Shown here piece after piece: positions 17,072-24,894 of a stretch of 64,000 nucleotides of DNA. Source of the DNA: Orrella daihaiensis (GTDB taxonomy: Bacteria > Pseudomonadota > Gammaproteobacteria > Burkholderiales > Burkholderiaceae_B); assembly GCF_022811525.1 (NCBI RefSeq), contig NZ_CP063982.1, positions 1,178,001-1,242,000 of the forward strand, given 5' to 3'. The position numbers and the translations under genes were made by a program. Under the pieces are notes generated by a model that was not told the origin of the DNA, ran no database searches, and was given only the letters and a program-made list of their open reading frames with translations. Position 1 is the first letter of the stretch, and every line of letters begins with the position of its first letter.

Positions 17072-17460
17072 GTCTTGGCAAGCATGGCACGCACATCCGG
17101 CAGGCCAGTCGATTGTGCCGCTGCGGCTGGATCATTGGCCAAGGTCTGAATCAAACGCTCAAGCTGCTGTATGTGTGGCAGCATCGTCCCAAAAAACAGC
17201 ACCTTGCCGGCGCGCTCAATCATGAGCGTTGGGAAGTTCTCTATGTCCTCATCACCCAGCAATTCGGGGTGATCTTCAATGTCAATCCACACAAAGGCAT
17301 GTGCCGGGTGCTGCGCCGCCAGGGTTTCGAAGCGGTCACGGTACAACGTGCAAGTGTCGCACCATGCCGCGCAATAACAGACCACTAGCAACTGGACTGG
17401 TTCATTCAGGCGTGCTTTAACCTGATCTGTGTTGGGTAGGGTGACGGTCGCTTTCGGCAT
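17068..17460 (-). CDS. Thioredoxin-fold protein with CDTC active site
   Basis: A 130-residue thioredoxin-like protein. The active site is AAWCDTCTLYRDRF, with a CxxC (C-D-T-C) at the right place in the fold, and the cis-proline region reads FPTLMI. No signal peptide is seen, so it is probably cytoplasmic. I start it at ATG 17460 rather than the in-frame TTG at 17484. The three inverted repeats of the upstream divergent region are listed separately. The last 4 nt overlap the convergent rhlE stop. Its substrate is unknown; CDTC differs from the CGPC of classical thioredoxin. Confidence 0.86.
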   Translation of the reverse strand: MPKATVTLPNTDQVKARLNEPVQLLVVCYCAAWCDTCTLYRDRFETLAAQHPAHAFVWIDIEDHPELLGDEDIENFPTLMIERAGKVLFFGTMLPHIQQLERLIQTLANDPAAAAQSTGLPDVRAMLAKT

Positions 17461-17477
17461 GATGGTCGATGGAATAT

Positions 17478-17562
17478 GAGCCAATGGCTCGGATATGAAT
17501 TCTATCGGTCTATGATAGCGAGGTTTAACATCGACTTGTATATGGTAATGGTCTGATAGACC
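17478..17562. promoter_or_regulatory. Three short perfect inverted repeats between divergent genes
   Basis: GAGCC-N3-GGCTC (17478-17490), CTATC-N7-GATAG (17502-17518) and GGTCT-N3-AGACC (17550-17562) lie in the 116 nt between the divergent thioredoxin-like and EI24 genes. GGTCT also occurs inside the middle element. They could be operators or RNA hairpins; nothing identifies the factor. Confidence 0.4.
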
Positions 17563-17576
17563 TTAAGCGTTAGCGT

Positions 17577-18374
17577 ATGAAACAACTGCGACCTCACCAA
17601 ACTCAGGCCTCAGCCCGTGGCATGCTCGGGCGCGACGTCAGTCAGGCGTTCTGGCGGGCTGTGAGATCACAAATGCACCCGCGCATGATTTTTGCGTTGT
17701 TCATGCCCTTTATTGTGATCATGCTCCTGACCATTCTGTTGTTGTGGCTAGGATGGACGCCGCTGACCGAATGGTTAAATGCTGAGCTCACGGAGTCGGC
17801 GGTGCCAGGCATGGTGGACCCGGTAATTGGTAGCACGGCATTTTTAGCGCTCAAAGCCTGGCTGATTCCGATTGCCGCGGTGTTTATTTTGCTGCCCCTG
17901 GCCGGCATAGGCGGCTTGGCCGTGGCTGCGGTCTGGATTATGCCGCTGGTGCTGGCGCACGTGGGCAAGCGCGACTACCCGGATGTGCAGGCACGTGGCA
18001 AGCACGCCACGGTGATCAGTGTCTGGAATGCCATTTGGGTGTCCCTGTTGTTTGTGCTTGGTTGGGTCATTACCTTGCCGTTGTGGTTGATTCCACCATT
18101 GGGTCTGGTGCTCTCGCTGTTTTGGTGGACGTTTGCATTTAATCGCATGATGCGCGTGGATGCGGTCGTTGACTACGCCGATCCGGATGAACGGCAGTTG
18201 TTGTGGCGTGAGCGCAGTTCGGGATACTGGGTGCTGGGGTTTGTGTGTGCTTTGTTAAATCTGATTCCACCCGCCTGGGTGTTTTTGCCGGTGTTTTCCG
18301 GGTTGGTGTATGCGCACTTTAGTTTTGAGGCCTTGCGCCAATTGCGGCGCCATCCAACGGTTCAGGTGACATGA
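17577..18374 (+). CDS. EI24/CysZ-like membrane protein
   Basis: A 265-residue inner-membrane protein of the EI24 family, which includes the sulfate permease CysZ. Four main hydrophobic stretches are visible (about 40-62, 85-125, 150-185 and 215-250), and the LIPPLGLVLSLFWWTFAFNRMM region fits the family pattern of helices around a re-entrant segment. The N terminus (HQTQASARGMLGRDVSQAFWRAVRS) is amphipathic and basic. No sulfur-metabolism genes adjoin it, so a sulfate role is not supported by context. Confidence 0.82.
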   Translation: MKQLRPHQTQASARGMLGRDVSQAFWRAVRSQMHPRMIFALFMPFIVIMLLTILLLWLGWTPLTEWLNAELTESAVPGMVDPVIGSTAFLALKAWLIPIAAVFILLPLAGIGGLAVAAVWIMPLVLAHVGKRDYPDVQARGKHATVISVWNAIWVSLLFVLGWVITLPLWLIPPLGLVLSLFWWTFAFNRMMRVDAVVDYADPDERQLLWRERSSGYWVLGFVCALLNLIPPAWVFLPVFSGLVYAHFSFEALRQLRRHPTVQVT

Positions 18375-18465
18375 TCTGCGGTAGTTCGCGTCACCATTGA
18401 CTTGGTGATCACGGTGTTGCAACAACCTGGTGTCTTATTTTTGTTTTTGATTGGATTAATTGAGC

Positions 18466-19302
18466 ATGACTGATGCAGATAAAGCCACACCTCGTTTTGG
18501 GCTGGTGGTAGTGGGCGACGAAATCTTGTCGGGGCGGCGCCAGGATAAACATTTTCCGAAAGTCATCGAGTTACTTGCAGCCCGTGGCTTGCAATTGTCG
18601 TGGATGCGTGTGGTGCCCGATGATCGCGAGATCTTGACCAATGCGCTGGCGCAAACTTTTGCCAGCGGTGACGAGGTACTGTGCTGCGGTGGCATCGGTG
18701 CCACACCGGATGACCATACGCGTCAGGCAGCCGCGGCGGCCTTGGGCCTGCCGTTAGCCTTGCATCCCGAGGCCGAGCGCGAGATCACACTGCGGTGTGC
18801 GGAGATGGCGGCCAAAGGGCAGGGCACAGCCGATATGTCGGTGCCAGAGAATCAGCAACGCTTGCAGATGGGGGTCTACCCAGTGGGTGCCGACATCGTG
18901 CCGAACCCCTTTAATCGAATCCCGGGTTTTTACATTCGTCGGCATACCTTTGTGCCAGGATTTCCGGTGATGGCGTGGCCGATGCTTGAGCAAACGCTAG
19001 ACACCCGATACGCCGACTTTCATCATCCGGTGCTGCACGATGAGATGTCATTTGTGTCTTACGGTGTGCCCGAAGCTCGAATTACACCGGCCTTGGTGGC
19101 AGTGCAGGAGCGTTGGCCGGGTGTGCGGGCCTTTAGCCTGCCATCGGTCGGCGAAGATGGACAATCGCCGCATATCGAGTTGGGTGTGAAGGGCCCGACT
19201 GAGGATTTGCCAGTCGCCCTGGCGTTCTTGCGTGAGCAGGCTAAGGGGCTTGGCGCCAAGCTCGAGGCACCTGTCTCACGCAACGGTGGTCGCATTGAAT
19301 AG
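18466..19302 (+). CDS. CinA N-terminal-type molybdopterin-binding protein
   Basis: A 278-residue protein made of the MoCF_biosynth fold found at the N terminus of CinA (competence/damage-inducible protein A). It opens with FGLVVVGDEILSGRRQDKH and carries the CCGGIGATPDDHTRQAAA segment. The C-terminal nicotinamide-nucleotide amidase domain of full CinA is absent, so it probably lacks NMN deamidase activity; the related pyrophosphatase function is possible. ATG 18466 is preferred over the TTG at 18460. It is followed by an IclR-type regulator 92 nt downstream on the same strand. Confidence 0.88.
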   Translation: MTDADKATPRFGLVVVGDEILSGRRQDKHFPKVIELLAARGLQLSWMRVVPDDREILTNALAQTFASGDEVLCCGGIGATPDDHTRQAAAAALGLPLALHPEAEREITLRCAEMAAKGQGTADMSVPENQQRLQMGVYPVGADIVPNPFNRIPGFYIRRHTFVPGFPVMAWPMLEQTLDTRYADFHHPVLHDEMSFVSYGVPEARITPALVAVQERWPGVRAFSLPSVGEDGQSPHIELGVKGPTEDLPVALAFLREQAKGLGAKLEAPVSRNGGRIE

Positions 19303-19394
19303 TTGCATTGCGAAGCGAAATTTCATAATATGGCATTAAGTTTGTTGCAGTGCCGCAATTTTGTGGTGCTCTCGAGTAGATAAGAGATGCCCAA

Positions 19395-20213
19395 ATGCCC
19401 AGAATCAACGATCCATCCGCTGAGCGCACAGCCAGAGATAATCAAGACGCCGGCAGCATGACCATACAGGTCATCGAGCGTGCTACCCGCTTGCTCGATG
19501 CCTTGGCCAGTGAGCGTGAGCCCGTCTCCTTAAAAGCTTTGGCGGCCACGACCGGTCTGCATCCTTCAACGGCGCATCGGATCCTGAATGATCTGGTGAT
19601 TGCTCGCTATGTCGATCGTGTTGATAACGGCGTCTATCAATTAGGCATGCGGTTGCTCGAGCTTGGGTCATTGGTGCGTGGGCGCTTAAATGTGCGTGAA
19701 GCGGCGTTGGATGCCATGCAGGCTTTGCATAAACTCACCGGCCAGACTGTCAACCTCTCGATTCAGCAAGGCGATGAGATTGTGTATGTCGATCGCGCCT
19801 GGAGTGAGCGTTCGGGCATGCAGGTGGTTCGTGCGATTGGCGGGCGGGCACCTTTGCATTTGACATCGACCGGTAAGCTGTTTCTGTCAGTGGCCGATCC
19901 GAGGCAAGTTAGAGCTTATGTCACACGAACGGGCTTGGCTGGCACCACCCGCAATAGCATCACCAACTTTGATGCGCTGGATCGCGAATTGGCCTTGGTG
20001 CGTCGTTTGGGTTATGCCCGCGACAACGAAGAGCTCGAGATGGGAGTGCGATGTATCGCCGCCGGGATTCGCGACGACACCGGCCGTTTGGTGGCGGGGT
20101 TGTCGATTTCGGCGCCGGCCGAACGGCTGCAAGACGGCTGGGTGCAGCAGTTAGTTGAGACGGCGCGTACGATTTCTGGTGCGTTGGGTTACGAGCCCGG
20201 CAGAAGTAGCTAG
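19395..20213 (+). CDS. IclR-family transcriptional regulator
   Basis: A 272-residue IclR regulator. The winged HTH lies at about residues 24-88 (VSLKALAATTGLHPSTAHRILNDL), and the C-terminal GAF-like effector domain contains ERSGMQVVRAIGGRAPLH and the GVRCIAAGI motif. An in-frame ATG at 19458 would remove a 21-residue polar extension; I keep 19395, which has TAAGAGA upstream. The inverted repeat TTGC-N6-GCAA lies just upstream. Its target is unknown. The next gene downstream is the phasin, transcribed the same way but with its own promoter. Confidence 0.93.
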   Translation: MPRINDPSAERTARDNQDAGSMTIQVIERATRLLDALASEREPVSLKALAATTGLHPSTAHRILNDLVIARYVDRVDNGVYQLGMRLLELGSLVRGRLNVREAALDAMQALHKLTGQTVNLSIQQGDEIVYVDRAWSERSGMQVVRAIGGRAPLHLTSTGKLFLSVADPRQVRAYVTRTGLAGTTRNSITNFDALDRELALVRRLGYARDNEELEMGVRCIAAGIRDDTGRLVAGLSISAPAERLQDGWVQQLVETARTISGALGYEPGRSS

Positions 20214-20260
20214 GTCGGCATAGGGTCTTGCAGGAGAGGGTCTCCTGATAATTTGTTGCT

Positions 20261-20277
20261 TTTGTGCGACGCACAAA
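20261..20277. promoter_or_regulatory. Candidate PhaR-type operator 1 upstream of the phasin promoter
   Basis: An exact odd palindrome, TTTGTGCG-A-CGCACAAA, ending 17 nt before the -35 box of the phasin promoter. It shares TTGTGC-N3-GCA with a second site at the transcription start. PhaR repressors of polyhydroxyalkanoate metabolism bind TGC...GCA-type sites at phasin promoters. The match here is by eye. Confidence 0.5.
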
Positions 20278-20294
20278 AAAATTCACAAAAACTA

Positions 20295-20323
20295 TTGACA
20301 CCCTATATTTGACGGGTTAAATT
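20295..20323 (+). promoter_or_regulatory. Sigma-70 promoter of the phasin gene
   Basis: A perfect -35 TTGACA at 20295-20300, a 17-nt spacer, and TAAATT (4 of 6) at 20318-20323. It gives a start near 20330 and a leader of about 38 nt before the phasin ATG. It is one of the best -35/-10 pairs seen by eye in the window. Confidence 0.75.
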
Positions 20324-20327
20324 TCAA

Positions 20328-20342
20328 TTGTGCAGCGCAACA
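20328..20342. promoter_or_regulatory. Candidate PhaR-type operator 2 at the phasin start site
   Basis: TTGTGC-AGC-GCAACA overlaps the expected transcription start. It repeats the half-sites of the palindrome at 20261-20277, 67 nt upstream centre to centre, so the two bracket the promoter. This placement suits a repressor that binds when no polyhydroxybutyrate granules are available. Confidence 0.5.
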
Positions 20343-20367
20343 AATACCCCCCTGATAGGAGATTGAA

Positions 20368-20943
20368 ATGAACACGATGCCTAAAGAAATGATGGAAACC
20401 CAAAAAGCCGCTCTGGACGCCATGATGGCTGTTCAAGGCAGCATGTTCAACGGCTTTGAGAAGCTTGTTGACCTGAACCTGAAAGTCATGAAAGCTACCA
20501 TGGACGAAGTGTCACAAAAGACGCACGAAGCCATGGGCGTAAAAGATGCCCAGGAAGTTGTCGCCATGAGCTCCTCGCTCGTTCAGCCCACCGCTGAGAA
20601 AGCTGCTGCCTACGGCAAGCATGTTTATGACATCGTTGCTGGCGTTCAGGCTGACTTGGCCAAGTTGACCGAAGGCAAGATGGCTGAGAGCCAGAAGCAG
20701 TTGGCTGAGCTTGTCGAGCAGTTTTCTCGTAACGCTCCTTCGGGCGCCGAAGGTACCGTTGCCATGCTCAAGTCATCGTTGGCTCAGGCTAACGCTGCCT
20801 ACGAAAGCATGACCAAGGCTGCCAAGCAAGCTGCTGAAGCTGCTGAGAAGAACCTGCAGGCCGCTAGCGCCCAGGCTTTCAAAGCTGCAACCGAGGCTGC
20901 TAACACGGCAACCAAGGCTGCTGGCCGTCGCCGCGCTGCCTAA
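20368..20943 (+). CDS. phaP: Phasin (PHA granule-associated protein)
   Basis: A 191-residue phasin of the PF09361 (Phasin_2) type, which coats polyhydroxyalkanoate granules and controls their number and size. The protein is almost wholly helical and free of cysteine. It has the family's N-terminal QKAALDAMMAVQGSMFNGFEKL segment and ends in an alanine/lysine-rich heptad-like tail (about residues 130-191). AGGAG precedes ATG 20368. It has its own promoter with two candidate operators, and two hairpins including a strong terminator follow it. No PHA synthase gene is in the window. Confidence 0.95.
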   Translation: MNTMPKEMMETQKAALDAMMAVQGSMFNGFEKLVDLNLKVMKATMDEVSQKTHEAMGVKDAQEVVAMSSSLVQPTAEKAAAYGKHVYDIVAGVQADLAKLTEGKMAESQKQLAELVEQFSRNAPSGAEGTVAMLKSSLAQANAAYESMTKAAKQAAEAAEKNLQAASAQAFKAATEAANTATKAAGRRRAA

Positions 20944-20960
20944 TCGGCACTGTTGCTGAC

Positions 20961-20980
20961 GTGGCTAGTTCGCTAGCCAC
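20961..20980 (+). other. Perfect 8-bp hairpin with TTCG tetraloop after the phasin gene
   Basis: GTGGCTAG-TTCG-CTAGCCAC lies 18 nt after the phasin stop and directly before the intrinsic terminator. It may stabilise the 3' end of an abundant mRNA. Confidence 0.7.
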
Positions 20981-20983
20981 AAT

Positions 20984-21014
20984 AAAAACGCCACCCAATC
21001 TAGGTGGCGTTTTT
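20984..21014. terminator. Bidirectional intrinsic terminator between phaP and pyrD
   Basis: AAAAACGCCACC, a 7-nt loop, then GGTGGCGTTTTT. The GC-rich stem is flanked by an A-run on one side and a T-run on the other, so it can terminate both convergent transcripts. Confidence 0.92.
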
Positions 21015-21018
21015 GTTG

Positions 21019-22062
21019 TCAGCCATTGGCAATCGCTTTGACGCATTCGGCAATCAAAGCAGGTCCGCGATAGATTAGGCCGGTGTAAATCTGCACTGCA
21101 TTGGCACCGGCATCGATTTTTTCCTGAGCCTCTTTGCCCGACACAATGCCGCCCACGCCAATGATGGGATAGGACGGCCCAAGCCTTTGCCTGAGTTGCG
21201 CAATGACCTTAAGCGAGAGCTCGTGCACTGGCGCACCTGAGAGGCCACCGACCTCTTGTGCGTGCGGCAAGCCTTGAACCTTGTCGCGTGAGATGGTGGT
21301 GTTAGTGGCAATAACCCCATCCATTTGATGGCGAGTCAGTGCCTCGGTGATAGTTGCAATTTGTTCTGAGTCAACGTCGGGGGCTATTTTTAGAACGATG
21401 GGTACGTGCTTTGTATGTTGCTGCGCCAGCTCCTTGCGCTTGTGCGCAATCGCACCAAGCAGTTGGTCCAATGCATCAGCAGATTGCAGGTCACGCAAAT
21501 TTTTGGTGTTTGGTGATGAGATGTTGACTGTGACGTAGTCGGCATGTGGGTAGACACCCTCCAAGCCAGTCAGATAGTCCTGGGCGGCTTGTTCAATCGG
21601 TGTGTCCGCGTTTTTACCGATGTTTAGACCCAGAATGCCACCGTTTTGTCGGTACTGGCTGCGTTTGACGTTCTGAATGAAGACATCAAGACCCTGGTTG
21701 TTAAAACCCATGCGGTTAATGAGTGCTTGTGCTTGCGGTATGCGAAACATTCTTGGCTTGGGGTTGCCCGGCTGGGCTCTTGGCGTAACCGTGCCTACCT
21801 CGATAAAGCCAAATCCCAGGTTACCCAATGCATCGATGTGCGCACCATCTTTATCCAGGCCAGCGGCCAACCCCACAGGGTTCTTAAGTGTCAGCCCCAT
21901 CAAGCGCGTTGGTGCGCTTGGCAGGTCATGGGCCAGGCCTCGAGTGAGTTTGCAGTCATACGCCGATTGCAGAGCCCGCATGGTTGCTTCATGGGCTGCC
22001 TCCGGCTCCATCGCAAACAGAAATTTTTTAGCTAACCCGTAGGTTTGAAACAGGGTGTTCAT
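21019..22062 (-). CDS. pyrD: Dihydroorotate dehydrogenase (quinone), class 2
   Basis: A 347-residue class 2 PyrD, the membrane-associated flavoenzyme that oxidises dihydroorotate with ubiquinone as acceptor in pyrimidine synthesis. The N-terminal helix pair for membrane and quinone contact (YGLAKKFLFAMEPEAAHEATMRALQ) is present. The catalytic serine segment VTVNISSPNTKNLRDLQ and the FMN-binding IGVGGI are recognisable. It begins immediately after the bpt stop (no gap). The minus-strand run is Nudix-aat-bpt-pyrD, ending at the bidirectional terminator. Confidence 0.97.
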   Translation of the reverse strand: MNTLFQTYGLAKKFLFAMEPEAAHEATMRALQSAYDCKLTRGLAHDLPSAPTRLMGLTLKNPVGLAAGLDKDGAHIDALGNLGFGFIEVGTVTPRAQPGNPKPRMFRIPQAQALINRMGFNNQGLDVFIQNVKRSQYRQNGGILGLNIGKNADTPIEQAAQDYLTGLEGVYPHADYVTVNISSPNTKNLRDLQSADALDQLLGAIAHKRKELAQQHTKHVPIVLKIAPDVDSEQIATITEALTRHQMDGVIATNTTISRDKVQGLPHAQEVGGLSGAPVHELSLKVIAQLRQRLGPSYPIIGVGGIVSGKEAQEKIDAGANAVQIYTGLIYRGPALIAECVKAIANG

Positions 22063-22806
22063 TTAAGGATTTGATTCGAGTTCGTCAGTCAGTGGTCGCC
22101 AGCGCCCATCGATCAAACATTGTGCTGGCTTGAAGTTGGACTTATAGCGCATCTTGGGGCTTTGCTTGATCCAGTAGCCCAGATATAGCCATGGCAGGCC
22201 CATTTGACGACATTGCAGAATTTGCCACAGGATCCCGTAAGTGCCAAGACTGCCAGTGGCCGCAGGATCATAGAACGTATAAACCGATGAGAGGCCTTCG
22301 TTCAGGATGTCGATGATAGAAACCATGTAGAGCGAGCCATGCTCGTCACGAAACTCAACCAGACGAGAATTCACCCGGCTAGCCAGCAGAAACTGGCTAT
22401 ATTGCGCGCGACTATCTTCGTCCATCCCGCCACCGGGATGGCGCGCGGTTTGGTAGCGGCTGTACAAGTCAAAGTGTTCTTCTGACCAGCCCAGCGCGAT
22501 TGTGTGTGCGCGTAAGTGTTGGTGGGCTTTGTAGGCTCGCTTCTGGCTGCGGTTGGGCACAAAGGCCTGGCAATCGACTCGCACAGGAATGCACGCTTTG
22601 CATTGATCGCAGTGGGGGCGATAGGTAAATAGCCCACTGCGTCGAAATCCCTGTTCAACCAGACCTGAATAGTTCTCCGCATGAATCAGATGGCCAGGCG
22701 CTGCTACCTGTGAGCGCGCCTGCTCAGTGGGCAGGTAGCTACAGCGGTAGCTCGCGGTGGCATAAAACTGGATCGCCGCAAAGGGAAGTTCTTGAATCTG
22801 ACTCAT
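22063..22806 (-). CDS. bpt: Bacterial aminoacyl-tRNA-protein transferase Bpt (ATE family)
   Basis: A 247-residue ATE1-related transferase. Bacterial Bpt attaches leucine to N-terminal Asp or Glu, making such proteins ClpS/ClpAP substrates; databases often call it arginyltransferase. The N-terminal cysteine motif YRCSYLP and the FTYRPHCDQCKACIPVRV cluster are intact, as is the C-terminal YLGYWI.....M.YK pattern. It overlaps the end of aat by 4 nt (ATGA), so the two N-degron enzymes are translationally coupled. Confidence 0.95.
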   Translation of the reverse strand: MSQIQELPFAAIQFYATASYRCSYLPTEQARSQVAAPGHLIHAENYSGLVEQGFRRSGLFTYRPHCDQCKACIPVRVDCQAFVPNRSQKRAYKAHQHLRAHTIALGWSEEHFDLYSRYQTARHPGGGMDEDSRAQYSQFLLASRVNSRLVEFRDEHGSLYMVSIIDILNEGLSSVYTFYDPAATGSLGTYGILWQILQCRQMGLPWLYLGYWIKQSPKMRYKSNFKPAQCLIDGRWRPLTDELESNP

Positions 22807-23639
22807 GGTGATTCATCGTAACTGAAGAACGACAAATCAGTGAGATTGAGCACAACGCCAGAGGGTAAATCTTGGTGGCATTGGCCGATGCTGTCAATCC
22901 AGCCAGCCGGCCAGACGAATCCGGGTTCATCGACTGCTTGACGGATATGGCTTAAAAATTCGGCGCGATCAATCGAGCGTGCCCCAAGCGAGGCCAGGTG
23001 ATCCGTCTGCATCTGGCAGTCGATCATTGTCACGCCGCGATGCTCCAGAAAACGCACCAGATGCACCAGTGCTATCTTCGATGCGTTTGAAGTCCTGGTA
23101 AACATGGACTCCCCAAAAAACATGCGCCCCAGACAGACGCCATAAAGACCGCCCGCTAACTGCCCGTTGACCCAGGTTTCTATACTGTGTACATCACCGG
23201 CTTGGTGCCACTGCCAATAGGCGGACTTCATGTCGGGGGTAATCCAGGTCGAACTATCGGGTTGCCCATCCAGTTGGGCTCCAATCGGATGACCACGGGT
23301 CGCACAGCCATGGATCACGGCCGCAAATGCCAGGTCCGTGGTAACGATCACATCAAACTGCCCGTTGTTTTGAAGGTGTTCGATTTGTCTGAGTTTTTTG
23401 CCTAGAGACTTGCTGATGTGAAGCTCATCAGTCATCAATACCATGCGCGGGTCGGGACTCCACCACAGTACGGGATCGCCTTCGCTAAACCACGGAAATA
23501 TCCCTTTGCGATAGGCTTCGGTTAAGCGGGCGATGCCCAAATCCATACCCGCCGCAACCAGTCCTGGAGGGTTTGATCGCGCCATCTCGGCTGGCGGTAA
23601 TGGTGTGTCCGGGTGCACCCAGGTCAGTGCGCTAGCCAT
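22803..23639 (-). CDS. aat: Leucyl/phenylalanyl-tRNA--protein transferase
   Basis: A 278-residue Aat, which transfers Leu or Phe from tRNA to proteins with N-terminal Lys or Arg (N-degron pathway). The substrate-binding motif PWFSEGDPVLWWSPDPRMVL and the GRMFFGESMF motif are both diagnostic. I place the start at ATG 23639. Longer in-frame extensions would run into the upstream Nudix gene, whose stop is 13 nt away. The E. coli protein is 234 residues; the extra length is mainly at both ends. It overlaps bpt by 4 nt. Confidence 0.95.
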   Translation of the reverse strand: MASALTWVHPDTPLPPAEMARSNPPGLVAAGMDLGIARLTEAYRKGIFPWFSEGDPVLWWSPDPRMVLMTDELHISKSLGKKLRQIEHLQNNGQFDVIVTTDLAFAAVIHGCATRGHPIGAQLDGQPDSSTWITPDMKSAYWQWHQAGDVHSIETWVNGQLAGGLYGVCLGRMFFGESMFTRTSNASKIALVHLVRFLEHRGVTMIDCQMQTDHLASLGARSIDRAEFLSHIRQAVDEPGFVWPAGWIDSIGQCHQDLPSGVVLNLTDLSFFSYDESP

Positions 23640-23652
23640 GTGTTGCTTTACT

Positions 23653-24231
23653 TCAGTATGACGGTGGCAGACTGTAATAACGGGTTTCAAATTGGCCGCG
23701 CGCCAGATCACTGATGTAGTGCTTCAGTGTGGTGGAAACTGATCGAAACGACAGATTCTCCCACGGGATTTCATCCAATGCAAAGTAGCGCGCGTCCAGG
23801 CTCTCTGGTCCTGGATTGACTTGCCCGTCTCGCGCATGCGCCAGAAAGTAAACGTGGATCTGGTCAACGGTAGAGACGTCAATCACAGTATAGAGAGTGC
23901 CAAGCTCGACCTCAACCCCGGCTTCTTCCCGGGTTTCTCTCATGGCACCCTGGCCAGTGGTCTCTGACAGTTCCATAAAGCCAGCAGGCAGTGTCCACGT
24001 GTTGGCACGTGGCTCGATGGCACGCAAGCACAGCAGCACCTTGTTATCCCAAACGGGCAGGGTACCGACCACAACACGTGGGTTTTGATAGTGAATCGCG
24101 CCGCACTGCTCGCACAAATCACGCGTGCGGTTGTCGCCCGGCGGCACGCGCCGCGTGATTTTGGTGCCGCATTGGCTGCAGTAATTGCTAAGCCTCGGTG
24201 CGGGAAAGAAAAATTCTGCGGGTTTATCCAT
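23653..24231 (-). CDS. Nudix hydrolase with N-terminal zinc ribbon
   Basis: A 192-residue Nudix enzyme. The N terminus carries a zinc ribbon (YCSQCGTK...LCEQCGAIHY, about residues 17-47). The Nudix box GFMELSETTGQGAMRETREEAGV fits G-x5-E-x7-REUxEExGU exactly; it lies at about residues 81-103. This architecture resembles zinc-ribbon Nudix proteins such as NudC-like NADH pyrophosphatases and ADP-ribose pyrophosphatases, but substrate cannot be told from sequence. It is the first gene of a tight run with aat, bpt and pyrD. Confidence 0.9.
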   Translation of the reverse strand: MDKPAEFFFPAPRLSNYCSQCGTKITRRVPPGDNRTRDLCEQCGAIHYQNPRVVVGTLPVWDNKVLLCLRAIEPRANTWTLPAGFMELSETTGQGAMRETREEAGVEVELGTLYTVIDVSTVDQIHVYFLAHARDGQVNPGPESLDARYFALDEIPWENLSFRSVSTTLKHYISDLARGQFETRYYSLPPSY

Positions 24232-24270
24232 CGGCCTAGTTTAATCGGTCTTGGAGCAATCAGCTGATCT

Positions 24271-24894
24271 TCATGGTGCGCTGCTCAATGATGTGGCAGC
24301 AGTTGGGTTGCGCACAAATCCAAGCTGTACATCTGAGGAAAACTGAGCCTGTATGCGATTAACAGAAACGCCATCAGCAAGTGCTCGCCAGATGTTGGCA
24401 GACAAAGTGGTCTGAACGCCCTGGCTTTGCGCCCACCATTGTTCCAGAGGTTGTCCGTCAACGGTATTGAGGCTCTGGATAAATCTTGGCAGGTCGCGAT
24501 CGATGAGCATTCCCGCTCCATGTTCGGTGCTCAGGTACAGATTGCCGCTGTCATCGAGCTCTAGTTGTGTGACTGTCTGAATCGCCAGTCCTGTGTGGGT
24601 ACTGAGCTCGCCCTGACTATCATCGGCGAATACGATCCAGGGGGCGGCATCAAGGCGCACATAGACACGCTGTGGCCCGTTCTGAAAAAACCACCGTCCT
24701 AGCTCGTCATGGTCATAGTTGCGATTGATAAACCCCAGAATCTGCGGATTGCTAATGGACTCACCCATGCCACCTTCGACTGCTTTGCCATCTGGATGCA
24801 GGCGCCATTGACCTCGCGCCGTCAGCGATAGCCAGCCAAAGACTGCTGGCACATTTGGCCAGCGTTTGATGGCATTAATGACCGAATCATCCAT
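24271..24894 (-). CDS. Conserved DUF-type protein of unknown function coupled to an MFS transporter
   Basis: A 207-residue soluble protein. I recognise the pattern (KRWPNVPAVFGWLSL, GFINRNYDHDELGRWFFQNG, PQRVYVRLDAAPWI) as a conserved betaproteobacterial family that I believe carries a DUF number, but I cannot name it with confidence. No signal peptide, membrane segment or catalytic motif is evident. Aromatic residues are abundant. I choose ATG 24894 over the TTG at 24906. Its start lies inside the end of the MFS gene (8-nt overlap), so its translation is probably coupled to the transporter. Confidence 0.75.
   Translation of the reverse strand: MDDSVINAIKRWPNVPAVFGWLSLTARGQWRLHPDGKAVEGGMGESISNPQILGFINRNYDHDELGRWFFQNGPQRVYVRLDAAPWIVFADDSQGELSTHTGLAIQTVTQLELDDSGNLYLSTEHGAGMLIDRDLPRFIQSLNTVDGQPLEQWWAQSQGVQTTLSANIWRALADGVSVNRIQAQFSSDVQLGFVRNPTAATSLSSAP

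Noticed and set aside
23639..23711. Longer aat reading frame starting at 23711
   Set aside because: It would overlap the Nudix gene, and the extra residues are unlike Aat proteins.
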